6,122 bases of DNA. It comes from Cyclobacteriaceae bacterium (GTDB lineage: Bacteria > Bacteroidota > Bacteroidia > Cytophagales > Cyclobacteriaceae). The stretch is from positions 1-6,122 of the forward strand of contig JALOMN010000272.1 of assembly GCA_025455445.1 (NCBI GenBank), in the 5' to 3' direction. Shown here one piece after another: positions 1-6,122 of this stretch. The notes beneath the pieces were generated by a model. It did no database searches, was not told the DNA's origin, and saw nothing but the letters and a program-made list of their open reading frames with translations. The translations under genes were made by a program, and so were the position numbers. Positions within the stretch are counted from its first letter, which is position 1. Each line of letters starts with the position of its first letter.

Positions 1-1051
1 CAGCACCTTCTTGCGATTCGTTTGTACTTGTTTCTTCTTCATGCTCATGACCTTCTTTGGTTTTAATGAAAATATATTTCTTCCCCTGGTAATCGATGAT
101 AGCTTCATTCGGCAATGCAGATACCGCAGCGCCACCTGTTTCTACAATAGCCTTTAGGTACATGCCTGGCAACAAATCTTTATCTTCCTTATCGATATGA
201 CAGTGAATACGAATGGTTCTGTCAGAACTAATCTCCCTTCCGATCAAGTACACAGTCGCCATGCGTTCCGTAATTTCATTGGCAAGCGTAAACCTTACCT
301 TTTGTCCGATTTTAATCTTACGAACATCCTTCTCAAAAATTATCAACTCAGCATGCAAATGCTCTGTATCCACAATCTCAAAGAGTATGTCGCTGGGATT
401 CACAAACATGCCGATGTTCACATTTACTTCTGTAACATAGCCTGTAATTGTTGAATAAATATTTGATGTGCTGGAGATTGTTCCTGTTTCAAGGGTCACA
501 ATATCAATATTGATTAGTTTGAGTTTGGCTAATAAACCGTTCTTTTTAGCTAACCAACTTTGATAGGTTGTCTTTGCTTGTTGCAAGGTTTTTTGCGCAT
601 TCACATTTTCCTTAGCAAGTTCTTGCTGCCGTTCATAGTCAGCCAGCGCAAAATCAAACTGATTCTTAGCTTCCAAGTAGTCTTGTTGTAGTTGAATGTA
701 TTCAGGATTTTCAATTACTGCAATCAATTGCCCCTTGATAACTCTTGAACCTTGGAGCAGCACAGTGCTTTTAAGAAATCCGCCTAATGGAGCTGAAACA
801 CTTACCAGTTGTTGTGGAGGAACATCGAGTACACCATTAACCTTAATGGTTCCACTGATTTGTTTTTGTTCAACTTTACCGAATTGAATACCTGCGGTCT
901 TTATCTGTTCAGGTGTGAGTTCTACGGTATTCTCCTCTTCATCATGATGCTCCTCGGCTGCCGCTTCCGTGGCATTGTTACCACACGAGATCAGCAGGGT
1001 TGATATATAGAATAATAGTAAGAGACTTAGTAATTTATAGATGGTTTTCAT
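1..1051 (-). CDS. czcB: CzcB/CusB-type periplasmic adaptor lipoprotein of an RND metal efflux pump (3' end cut off by the window)
   Basis: This is the membrane-fusion (adaptor) subunit that links the RND pump to the outer-membrane channel and may hand metal to the pump. The frame is open for 350 codons from ATG at 1051 to the window edge, so the C-terminus is missing; my guess from family lengths is some tens of residues. Residues 1-21 are a lipoprotein signal peptide with lipobox LISC, giving acylated Cys22. A short acidic/His segment (EEHHDEEE, 32-39) follows. Residues about 82-115 (SAPLGGFL, then the G-x-V-x-K-G-Q-L-I turn) are the first half of the lipoyl/barrel-sandwich domain. About 117-181 is a Gln/Lys/Leu-rich alpha-helical hairpin, and about 198-232 (TGYVTEVNVNIGMFV) is the second lipoyl half. 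The beta-barrel is about 233-300, and the start of the membrane-proximal domain carries the LPGMYLKA motif. A second His/Glu cluster, GHEHEEE (334-340), follows. It starts 9 nt after the czcC stop, so it is co-transcribed. Metal specificity cannot be read from this subunit alone. Confidence 0.95.
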   Translation of the reverse strand, partial: MKTIYKLLSLLLLFYISTLLISCGNNATEAAAEEHHDEEENTVELTPEQIKTAGIQFGKVEQKQISGTIKVNGVLDVPPQQLVSVSAPLGGFLKSTVLLQGSRVIKGQLIAVIENPEYIQLQQDYLEAKNQFDFALADYERQQELAKENVNAQKTLQQAKTTYQSWLAKKNGLLAKLKLINIDIVTLETGTISSTSNIYSTITGYVTEVNVNIGMFVNPSDILFEIVDTEHLHAELIIFEKDVRKIKIGQKVRFTLANEITERMATVYLIGREISSDRTIRIHCHIDKEDKDLLPGMYLKAIVETGGAAVSALPNEAIIDYQGKKYIFIKTKEGHEHEEETSTNESQEGA

Positions 1052-1060
1052 TTTGTTCTG

Positions 1061-2296
1061 TTATTTATTGCCTGACAAAAATTCAATGTAGATAATGGAC
1101 TGATTGTAATCGTTCAGTGTTTGGAGGTGACCTTCTTTTATGGCGATAGCCTTTTGAACACCTAACAAATATTCAGCATACCCAATCTCCCCATTGCTAA
1201 AGGCAAGTAATGTTTGCTTTAGAATAAGTTCTGCGTTGGGTAATGCCGAAGTAGTGTAGTATTCCAGACTGTTTTTGTTTTTGGTGTACTCCTGCATGGC
1301 TTGCTGGTATTGTCCTTGCAGTGTTTTATGATAGTACTGGTAATTACTCTCTGCTGCTTGTCGGTTGTACTCAGCAGCCTTGACACGCCCCTGCTGCGGA
1401 ACAAACCATAATGGAATAGAGAGCCCAACTTGAAAGCCGGTGAATCGATCGCTGGAAGAGGCTATTGCCCCTGAACCAGATTCCGCGTCCTGTATGCCAA
1501 TTAGCGTTTGCGTAAAGAAACCAAGCATGACTTCAGGAGCAGCCTTAGCAGCCTCTACTTTCTTCTCATTCTTTGCCACCTGCATTTGCTGTTGCATGTA
1601 CCTTGCCGAAGGATTGGCTTGAACGGCTACACTATCCGGTGTATTGCTAAACGAAATTTGGTTCAACTCAGCATCGGTTATGTCTGGCAACTCTTCGCTA
1701 TTGATGAGTGTTTTCAATTGGTTACGAATCACCAACTGATCAGCCTGATTTTTTGACAGCAAGTTTCTAACTTCATTGCGTTGTGATTCCGCAGTAGCTT
1801 GTTCCAGCAAATTAGCTTCGCCTGTTTTATATCGAAGTGATGCAGCTTTCAGAAAACCCCCGTAGATACTATCCTGTTGCTCTAGCAATTTTTGTTTAGC
1901 TCTCAGAAAAGCTAACTGGTAATAGACCTGCTTCACCTGAAAAATCAGTTCGTTCTCCGTGGCAGCTTTTTTCAATTCACTGGATGCCACAAGGGATCTG
2001 TTCAACGCACCCTGACTACCAAAGGCAGTAAAAGGAATAGTTTGTGTAACCGTCAGATTATTGTCATTTTTTGCATAACTGTTGTATTGGCCATAGAGCA
2101 AAGACACATTTGTTTTCGGAAGATCGAACCCCGTTTTTTTCAAAGCTTTTTGTGACTCTATGTTGTAGCGTGCTGCCTGAACACCTTCATTTTTTTGCAG
2201 TGCTGATTCTATAGCCTGTTCGAGTGTAAGCAATTGCTGCGACTTCCCTATCAGGGTCATAAGCAGGAATAGTGTTGCTAAAAAATATTTCTTCAT
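1061..2296 (-). CDS. czcC: CzcC/TolC-family outer-membrane efflux channel
   Basis: This 411-residue protein is the outer-membrane factor of the pump: a trimeric barrel plus periplasmic helical tunnel through which metal leaves the cell. Residues 1-19 form a signal peptide (KK, then a Leu-rich core, ending GKSQ). No lipobox cysteine is present, unlike many proteobacterial channels. Two outer-membrane efflux protein repeats are visible. The first, about 22-215, has LTLEQAIESAL at its start, the strand motif VTQTIPF (83-89) and RYKTGEANLLEQ (155-166). The second, about 228-405, has GLSIPLWF (291-298), long Gln/Lys-rich helices and FSNGEIGYAEYLL (366-378). The length is normal for a stand-alone Bacteroidota channel. 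ATG at 2296 is chosen because it begins the signal peptide; it lies only 3 nt after the stop of the upstream frame, and no strong Shine-Dalgarno is seen, so translational coupling is likely. The family assignment is firm; the name czcC rests on its neighbours. Confidence 0.95.
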   Translation of the reverse strand: MKKYFLATLFLLMTLIGKSQQLLTLEQAIESALQKNEGVQAARYNIESQKALKKTGFDLPKTNVSLLYGQYNSYAKNDNNLTVTQTIPFTAFGSQGALNRSLVASSELKKAATENELIFQVKQVYYQLAFLRAKQKLLEQQDSIYGGFLKAASLRYKTGEANLLEQATAESQRNEVRNLLSKNQADQLVIRNQLKTLINSEELPDITDAELNQISFSNTPDSVAVQANPSARYMQQQMQVAKNEKKVEAAKAAPEVMLGFFTQTLIGIQDAESGSGAIASSSDRFTGFQVGLSIPLWFVPQQGRVKAAEYNRQAAESNYQYYHKTLQGQYQQAMQEYTKNKNSLEYYTTSALPNAELILKQTLLAFSNGEIGYAEYLLGVQKAIAIKEGHLQTLNDYNQSIIYIEFLSGNK

Positions 2297-2299
2297 AAC

Positions 2300-2884
2300 T
2301 TAAAGATTGGAGTCGCAATAGAGTTTATTGAACAGTACCATTCCTGACGACTTATCGCTTAAATAGAGTGAGGGATAGTAAGATTTAAAAACGGTCTTTA
2401 CACTTTGAACAAACTTAGGCTTGTCGGTAAAATCCTCCCGAATGGGTTTCATCCAAAGATGCTGAATGGGAGAATCCAAATACCTACTATAGTAGTAATT
2501 TAGCCCACGTCCTGTTTTGTAATGATAGACCCGCTTTGAGTATGTCACGAGACATGAATCGTCCAGTATTTTGTAGTAACCATACGATTTGAAAAGACCC
2601 TTGTTTCCAAAAGCCCTGTAGCGGTCTGATCCAATACTGTATCCGGCAAGTGATCCATACTGAATCGTTAGCGTTTCATCAATTCCACTAATCGTCAGCT
2701 TAGCATTCGGTGTTTCTTTCAAAGCATCTTTACAATCTTTTACCCGAACAACTTTATAAGGCTTATCCTTAACAAAGGCTTCGTGTGTTGAATACAATTT
2801 TACTTCTTTGATTCCCTCTTGTGCCTGAGTGGAAATACCCACAGAAAGCAATACAGGGATTAAAATCAATCTGATTGTTTTCAT
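2300..2884 (-). CDS. Secreted-type protein or domain of unknown function, in frame with czcA (possible separate gene with an internal start)
   Basis: An ATG at 2884 opens 194 codons in the same frame as czcA, with no intervening stop. Residues 1-22 (MKTIRLILIPVLLSVGIS, then TQAQ) look exactly like a type I signal peptide. The mature part of about 172 residues is basic and tyrosine-rich (VYHYKTGRGLNYYYSRY, 119-135), probably beta-strand-rich, with three cysteines (51, 111, 190). I do not recognise a family. It vaguely resembles secreted hypothetical proteins of Bacteroidota. Two readings fit. In the first, it is a C-terminal periplasmic extension of CzcA, with the signal-like segment acting as a thirteenth membrane helix, as in the CzcA-TolC fusions of this phylum. 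In the second, it is a separate periplasmic protein started at this ATG, whose upstream stop codon was lost or never existed. No clear Shine-Dalgarno lies before the ATG, but Bacteroidota often lack one. Being inside the operon, it may be an accessory periplasmic factor of the pump; this is inference only. Confidence 0.6.
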   Translation of the reverse strand: MKTIRLILIPVLLSVGISTQAQEGIKEVKLYSTHEAFVKDKPYKVVRVKDCKDALKETPNAKLTISGIDETLTIQYGSLAGYSIGSDRYRAFGNKGLFKSYGYYKILDDSCLVTYSKRVYHYKTGRGLNYYYSRYLDSPIQHLWMKPIREDFTDKPKFVQSVKTVFKSYYPSLYLSDKSSGMVLFNKLYCDSNL

Positions 2885-3871
2885 AGAAATATTAATTTTT
2901 TCGAAATAGATATAAAGGCATGGAAGTACGATCAATGTCAACACCGTTGAACTGATCAATCCTCCGATGACAACAGTAGCCAGTGGCTTCTGTACCTCGG
3001 CACCCGCGCTGGTGGCCAATGCCATTGGCAAAAAGCCAAGGGATGCAACGGCAGCCGTCATTAACACAGGGCGAAGACGAATTTGAGTGCCCTTTCTTAC
3101 GATGTCGTATAAGTCAGTAAGCCCTTCTTTCTTCAGCCGATTGAATTCGGCTATCAGCACAATTCCATTAAGTACCGCTACACCAAACAATGCGATGAAC
3201 CCGATACCTGCCGAAATACTAAACGGCATTCCACGCAACAACAAAGCAAACACTCCTCCAATGGCTGCCATTGGTATAGCCATGAAAATGAGAATGGATT
3301 GTTTCAATGAGCCGAACGTGAAAAACAGTAAGGTTAAAATCAGCAGAAGAGCAACGGGTACAGCGATCGAAAGCCTTGCCTGTGCTTCTTTCAGATTCTC
3401 AAATTGTCCTCCATACGTTGGATAGTATCCTGGAGGAAAATCAATTTGCTTTTCTATTTTTTGCTGAAGCTCCTCCACAATGCTGGCCACATCTCGACCA
3501 CGAACATTGAACCCTACTATGATTCTGCGCTTGGCATCTTCGCGTTGTATCTGATTGGGGCCAAGTTTAAATTCAACACTGGCAACTTGATCAAGCGGAA
3601 CTTGATTACCTGTTGGTGTCGTAATAAAAAGATTCTGTACGTTCTCGATGCCCTGACGATTTTCTTTTGTCAGCCGAACTACAAGATCAAAACGCCTCTC
3701 ACCTTCGTACACTACACCCGCACTCTGTCCTGCAAATGCGGTGCTTATGGCTTGATTAATAGTTTCAATATCTAGTCCAAATCTGGCCACTTCATCGCGG
3801 TCAATATGTACAACGATTTGAGGCAGACCTGTAACTTCTTCCACCTTCAATACCTGCGGCAATGCCTGCAA
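2300..3871 (-). CDS. czcA: CzcA-type RND pump, C-terminal fragment, fused in frame to a secreted-type domain of unknown function
   Basis: Numbered from a TTG at 3871, residues about 9-329 are the rest of the pump. They comprise VEEVTGLPQIVVHIDR (10-25), the remaining porter and docking parts with the YPTYGGQFEN motif (150-159), and TM8-TM12 (about 167-186, 191-212, 217-241, 266-287, 296-320). TM10 contains the typical FIALFGVAVLNGIVLI. The sequence should then end just after YFEK, but no stop codon is present. The frame continues through INIS into a methionine and a signal-like segment (residue 330 on) and a further domain to residue 523. The TTG start is not credible: no ribosome-binding site is seen, and residues 1-8 are merely the wrong-frame reading of the upstream pump. 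The fragment therefore probably has no start of its own and belongs to the broken gene. Downstream, czcC begins 3 nt after the stop. Confidence 0.85.
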   Translation of the reverse strand: MQALPQVLKVEEVTGLPQIVVHIDRDEVARFGLDIETINQAISTAFAGQSAGVVYEGERRFDLVVRLTKENRQGIENVQNLFITTPTGNQVPLDQVASVEFKLGPNQIQREDAKRRIIVGFNVRGRDVASIVEELQQKIEKQIDFPPGYYPTYGGQFENLKEAQARLSIAVPVALLLILTLLFFTFGSLKQSILIFMAIPMAAIGGVFALLLRGMPFSISAGIGFIALFGVAVLNGIVLIAEFNRLKKEGLTDLYDIVRKGTQIRLRPVLMTAAVASLGFLPMALATSAGAEVQKPLATVVIGGLISSTVLTLIVLPCLYIYFEKINISMKTIRLILIPVLLSVGISTQAQEGIKEVKLYSTHEAFVKDKPYKVVRVKDCKDALKETPNAKLTISGIDETLTIQYGSLAGYSIGSDRYRAFGNKGLFKSYGYYKILDDSCLVTYSKRVYHYKTGRGLNYYYSRYLDSPIQHLWMKPIREDFTDKPKFVQSVKTVFKSYYPSLYLSDKSSGMVLFNKLYCDSNL

Positions 3872-5981
3872 CTTGTTTTGATAAATCTGTTAGCACATCA
3901 AGGTCTTCACCAAATATTTTTACAGCTACATCCTGCCGCACTCCGGAGATTAATTCATTGAAACGCATTTGTATAGGTTGAAGAAAACCAAAGTTTACAC
4001 CTGGTATAACCTCCAGTGCTTCCCCCATTTTCTCAGCGAGCTCTTCACGATTATCAGCCTTTTTCCATTCACTTTTATCTTTCAGAATCACCATCAAATC
4101 ACACGCTTCAATTGGCATAGGGTCAGTTGGAATTTCTCCTGCACCAATTTTGCCTACTACCTCCTTCACCTCATCCGGGAATTCACGCATGAGTATTTCT
4201 CCTGCTTTTAAAGAAGCATCCACTGTATGCGTAAGACTACTTCCGGTAAGCACACGCGTTTCTACAGCAAAGTCGCCTTCTTCGAGCGTGGGAATAAACT
4301 CCCCACCCATGTTCGCGAATAGGAACAAACTTCCAACGAAGAGTACAACGGCTATGGCAATCACCAACATTTTTCTTTTCAATGCACCATTGATGATGGG
4401 CTGATACAGACGCTGAAAGAAGTCCATCATCTTATCAGAGAAGTTACGCTTGTGTTGTGGGTTCTTACTTAGGAAGAGTGCCGACATCATGGGCACGTAT
4501 GTCAGTGAAAAAATGAAGGCACCGAGTATTGCAAAACTCACCGTCTGCGCCATTGGCTTGAACATTTTTCCTTCAATACCCACCAGCGCGAGTATTGGTA
4601 AGTAAACAATCAGGATAATAATTTCACCAAAGGCAGCTGAGTTTCTAATCTTGGAAGCAGAATCATATACCTCAATATCCATTTCAGCTTGCGTCATCCT
4701 GCGCGATATACTTCTCAGACCAAGTTGGTGCATGGTTGCTTCTACAATGATTACTGCGCCATCCACAATCAATCCAAAATCGATGGCACCGAGGCTCATC
4801 AAATTTCCAGACACACCAAACAAGTGCATGAGCGAGACTGCAAACAACATCGCCAGAGGAATTACAGAAGCTACAATTAATCCCGCTCTAAGATTACCTA
4901 AGAAAAGCACCAGCACAAAGATGACAATCAACGCACCTTCAATCAGGTTTTTCTCCACCGTTCCAATAGCACGATTGACAAGATTACTACGATCAAGGAA
5001 TGGCTCAATGACTACACCTTCCGGCAACGTTTTTTTGATTTGCTCCATGCGCTCCTTTACACGTGTAACAACTGCATTGGAATTTTCTCCTTTCAACATC
5101 AGCACAAGTGCGCCTACCACTTCACCCTCGTTGTTGTAAGTCATGGCGCCATAACGATTTGCATAGCCAAAGCGCACTTCTGCCACATTCCGAATGAGTA
5201 TAGGAACACCAGCGGACGTGTTCTTTACAACAATCTTTCCGATGTCTTCAATGGAGCTGATTAAACCCTCGCTACGAATGAACCAGGCATTGGGCTTTTT
5301 ATCGATATAAGCACCACCTGTGTTTTGATTATTCTTTTCAAGCGCAGTGAAAACATCAGCAATACCCAAATTGTAACTTCTCAGTTTATCTGGGTCTAAG
5401 GCTACTTCGTATTGTTTCAGAAATCCTCCAAAACTGCTAACATCTGCTACGCCAGGTGTGCCAAGCAATTGTCTTCGCACAATCCAATCCTGAATAGTTC
5501 GCAGTTCGGCAGCATCGTATTTTTTTTCGAATCCTTTTTCTGGACGAATGAGGTATTGATAAATTTCTCCAAGACCCGTAGTGATAGGAGCCATCTCAGG
5601 ATTACCTATTCCATCTGGTATCTGGTTCCGTGCTTCTGCCAGCCGTTCATTCACCTGCTGCCTTGACCAGAAAACATCAATGTCATCATGAAAAACGATA
5701 GTGACTACAGAAAGACCAAAGCGTGATATGCTTCGGATTTCTTTTATCTCCGGTATTGTGGCCATTGTTTGCTCTACCGGAAAACTGATAAGCCGCTCCA
5801 CTTCCTGTGCAGCCAGTGAAGGACTTAGCGTGATAACCTGCACCTGATTATTCGTAATATCTGGTACGGCATCAATAGGCAACTGCGTGAGTGAATACGT
5901 TCCCCATCCAGCCAATGCCAGTGTGAGTAAACCAATCACCAGTTTATTTTTTATTGAGTATAGAATGATCTTGTCTAACAT
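3801..5981 (-). CDS. czcA: CzcA-type RND heavy-metal pump, N-terminal fragment (truncated by frameshift)
   Basis: This is the first 713 residues of a proton-driven inner-membrane metal pump, followed by a 13-residue out-of-frame tail (GRSYRSASNRCTY) and a stop. Visible parts: TM1 about 13-32; the conserved LPIDAVPDIT/NNQVQV segment (34-49); the first porter loop with FGLSVVTIVF (89-97) and TGLGEIYQY (135-143); TM2-TM6 about 346-500; and TM7 about 537-556, followed by EFIPTLEEGDF (561-571), a hallmark of heavy-metal RND pumps. The TM4 motif DFGLIVDGAV (401-410) supplies the acidic proton-relay residues (Asp401, Asp407). It matches the HME1-like Co/Zn/Cd class rather than the Cu/Ag class, which has a different motif here. 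PDEVKEVVGKIGAGEIPTD (602-620) and the GVNFGFLQPIQMRFNELISGVRQDVAVKIFG stretch (661-691) lead into the second porter loop, where the frame breaks. ATG at 5981 fits the usual N-terminus MLDKII. This fragment lacks TM8-TM12 and could not pump alone. Confidence 0.93.
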   Translation of the reverse strand: MLDKIILYSIKNKLVIGLLTLALAGWGTYSLTQLPIDAVPDITNNQVQVITLSPSLAAQEVERLISFPVEQTMATIPEIKEIRSISRFGLSVVTIVFHDDIDVFWSRQQVNERLAEARNQIPDGIGNPEMAPITTGLGEIYQYLIRPEKGFEKKYDAAELRTIQDWIVRRQLLGTPGVADVSSFGGFLKQYEVALDPDKLRSYNLGIADVFTALEKNNQNTGGAYIDKKPNAWFIRSEGLISSIEDIGKIVVKNTSAGVPILIRNVAEVRFGYANRYGAMTYNNEGEVVGALVLMLKGENSNAVVTRVKERMEQIKKTLPEGVVIEPFLDRSNLVNRAIGTVEKNLIEGALIVIFVLVLFLGNLRAGLIVASVIPLAMLFAVSLMHLFGVSGNLMSLGAIDFGLIVDGAVIIVEATMHQLGLRSISRRMTQAEMDIEVYDSASKIRNSAAFGEIIILIVYLPILALVGIEGKMFKPMAQTVSFAILGAFIFSLTYVPMMSALFLSKNPQHKRNFSDKMMDFFQRLYQPIINGALKRKMLVIAIAVVLFVGSLFLFANMGGEFIPTLEEGDFAVETRVLTGSSLTHTVDASLKAGEILMREFPDEVKEVVGKIGAGEIPTDPMPIEACDLMVILKDKSEWKKADNREELAEKMGEALEVIPGVNFGFLQPIQMRFNELISGVRQDVAVKIFGEDLDVLTDLSKQVAGIAAGIEGGRSYRSASNRCTY
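3842..3849 (-). other. Frameshift point in czcA; putative deletion scar at an 8-nt repeat (TGAAGGTG)
   Basis: The single TGAAGGTG here can be read as ATT GAA GGT G (I-E-G) in the upstream frame and as (G)TG AAG GTG (V-K-V) in the downstream frame. An ancestral gene encoding I-E-G-V-x-D-V-K-V-E-E would hold this octamer twice, 17 bp apart. Recombination or slippage between the copies would leave exactly this sequence and exactly this frameshift. The ancestral sequence is reconstructed from family knowledge and is not seen. Confidence 0.5.
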
Positions 5982-6040
5982 AAATGCTATTAGAATTGAT
6001 AAAGGATGAAATGCCTGATTAAATTCTAAAATGTCTATTG

Positions 6041-6060
6041 TCGTTCAGAATAGTGAACGA
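6041..6060. promoter_or_regulatory. Perfect 7-bp inverted repeat, candidate operator upstream of czcA
   Basis: The arms are TCGTTCA (6041-6047) and TGAACGA (6054-6060), separated by 6 bp, giving a 20-bp two-fold site about 60-80 bp before the czcA start. The size suits a dimeric repressor, and metal efflux operons are normally metal-regulated. In RNA it could also form a small 7-bp hairpin in the leader. No regulator gene is visible in the window, so the binding protein is unknown. Confidence 0.4.
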
Positions 6061-6069
6061 TGCCTTGTC

Positions 6070-6084
6070 TTGCGTATAGCGCAA
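6070..6084. promoter_or_regulatory. Second inverted repeat in the czcA leader (TTGCG-N5-CGCAA)
   Basis: Perfect 5-bp arms, TTGCG (6070-6074) and CGCAA (6080-6084), flank TATAG, just upstream of the longer 6041-6060 palindrome. Arms this short can arise by chance. Its GC-rich arms in an AT-rich leader and its proximity to the other repeat make a regulatory role plausible. Confidence 0.25.
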
Positions 6085-6114
6085 ACTTTAAAATGTAAAA
6101 ATCAGATTGTCAGA
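6082..6114 (-). promoter_or_regulatory. Weak candidate Bacteroidota-type promoter for the czc operon
   Basis: On the minus strand, AAAGTTTG (6089-6082) matches the Bacteroidota -7 consensus TAnnTTTG at five of six fixed positions. TCTG (6114-6111), one mismatch from the -33 TTTG, lies 21 bp upstream, within the usual spacing. If correct, transcription would start near the TTGCG/CGCAA repeat, which would then overlap the promoter. Such short motifs are frequent by chance. Confidence 0.2.
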
Positions 6115-6122
6115 ATAACGGG

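Larger units (their letters stand above)
2300..5981 (-). pseudogene. czcA: czcA locus as a whole: frameshifted RND metal pump with an in-frame C-terminal extension
   Basis: Two overlapping frames together encode one HME-RND pump. The first stops at 3801, and the second resumes the homologous sequence at about 3847 in the +1 frame. Joining IEG (residue 713 of the first frame) to KVEE of the second leaves about four residues fewer than the family needs between the conserved Gly and the V-T-G motif. This favours a deletion of 3n+2 bp, best fit 17 bp, over a single-base error. The repaired pump would be about 1038 residues up to the start of the appended domain, which is normal for CzcA/CusA. I infer loss of pump function as written. 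An assembly or sequencing error remains possible, since the rest of the gene shows no decay and both flanking genes are intact. Confidence 0.75.

Noticed and set aside
1052..1060. Terminator or promoter between czcC and czcB, or between the upstream frame and czcC
   Set aside because: The gaps are only 9 and 3 nt, with no hairpin or T-run; the genes look co-transcribed.
1219..1428. Minus-strand 69-codon open frame inside czcC
   Set aside because: It is an alternate frame within an intact, clearly recognisable channel gene.
3801..3871. Programmed ribosomal frameshift joining the two czcA frames
   Set aside because: No slippery heptamer is seen in the overlap, and a simple slip would leave the conserved region about four residues short; RND pumps are not known to use frameshifting.
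3869..3871. TTG at 3871 as a genuine start of a separate half-pump protein
   Set aside because: No ribosome-binding site is seen, the first eight residues are the wrong-frame reading of upstream pump sequence, and it would begin in the middle of a periplasmic domain.
4651..5139. Plus-strand open frame of 162 codons, and the other plus-strand frames across 197-5666
   Set aside because: They lie entirely opposite well-conserved pump genes, have no family resemblance, and are antisense shadows of the coding strand.

Overview
The window carries one minus-strand operon for a tripartite heavy-metal efflux pump of the Czc/Cus type (HME-RND family). In transcription order, from high to low coordinates, it reads: a 141-bp leader (5982-6122), the inner-membrane RND pump czcA (5981 down to about 2885), a secreted-type protein domain of unknown function fused in frame to the end of czcA (2884-2300), the outer-membrane channel czcC (2296-1061), and the periplasmic adaptor czcB (1051 down to the left edge, where it is cut off). 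No RNA gene, mobile element, CRISPR array or convincing plus-strand gene is visible.

The source is most likely a member of the Bacteroidota (Cytophaga/Flavobacterium/Sphingobacterium-like). The gene order is A-(x)-C-B, start codons lack strong Shine-Dalgarno sequences, base composition is moderately AT-rich, and the protein style (a CzcB lipoprotein with His/Glu-rich segments, a short TolC-like CzcC) fits that phylum. This is inference from style; no marker gene is present.

The three genes would form a proton-driven pump spanning both membranes. CzcA takes divalent metal from the periplasm or inner membrane, CzcB bridges, and CzcC forms the exit duct. The TM4 signature DFGLIVDGAV points to the Co/Zn/Cd-type (HME1-like) branch rather than the Cu/Ag branch.

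Two things are unusual. First, czcA is broken: the reading frame shifts near 3842-3849 inside the second periplasmic loop. Comparison with family spacing suggests a 17-bp (3n+2) deletion between two copies of an 8-nt repeat, so as written the pump is split and probably non-functional. Second, the czcA frame runs without a stop codon into a signal-peptide-like segment and a tyrosine-rich domain of about 170 residues that I do not recognise. This domain sits where many Bacteroidota pumps carry a fused TolC domain. The leader holds two perfect inverted repeats that could be operator sites.
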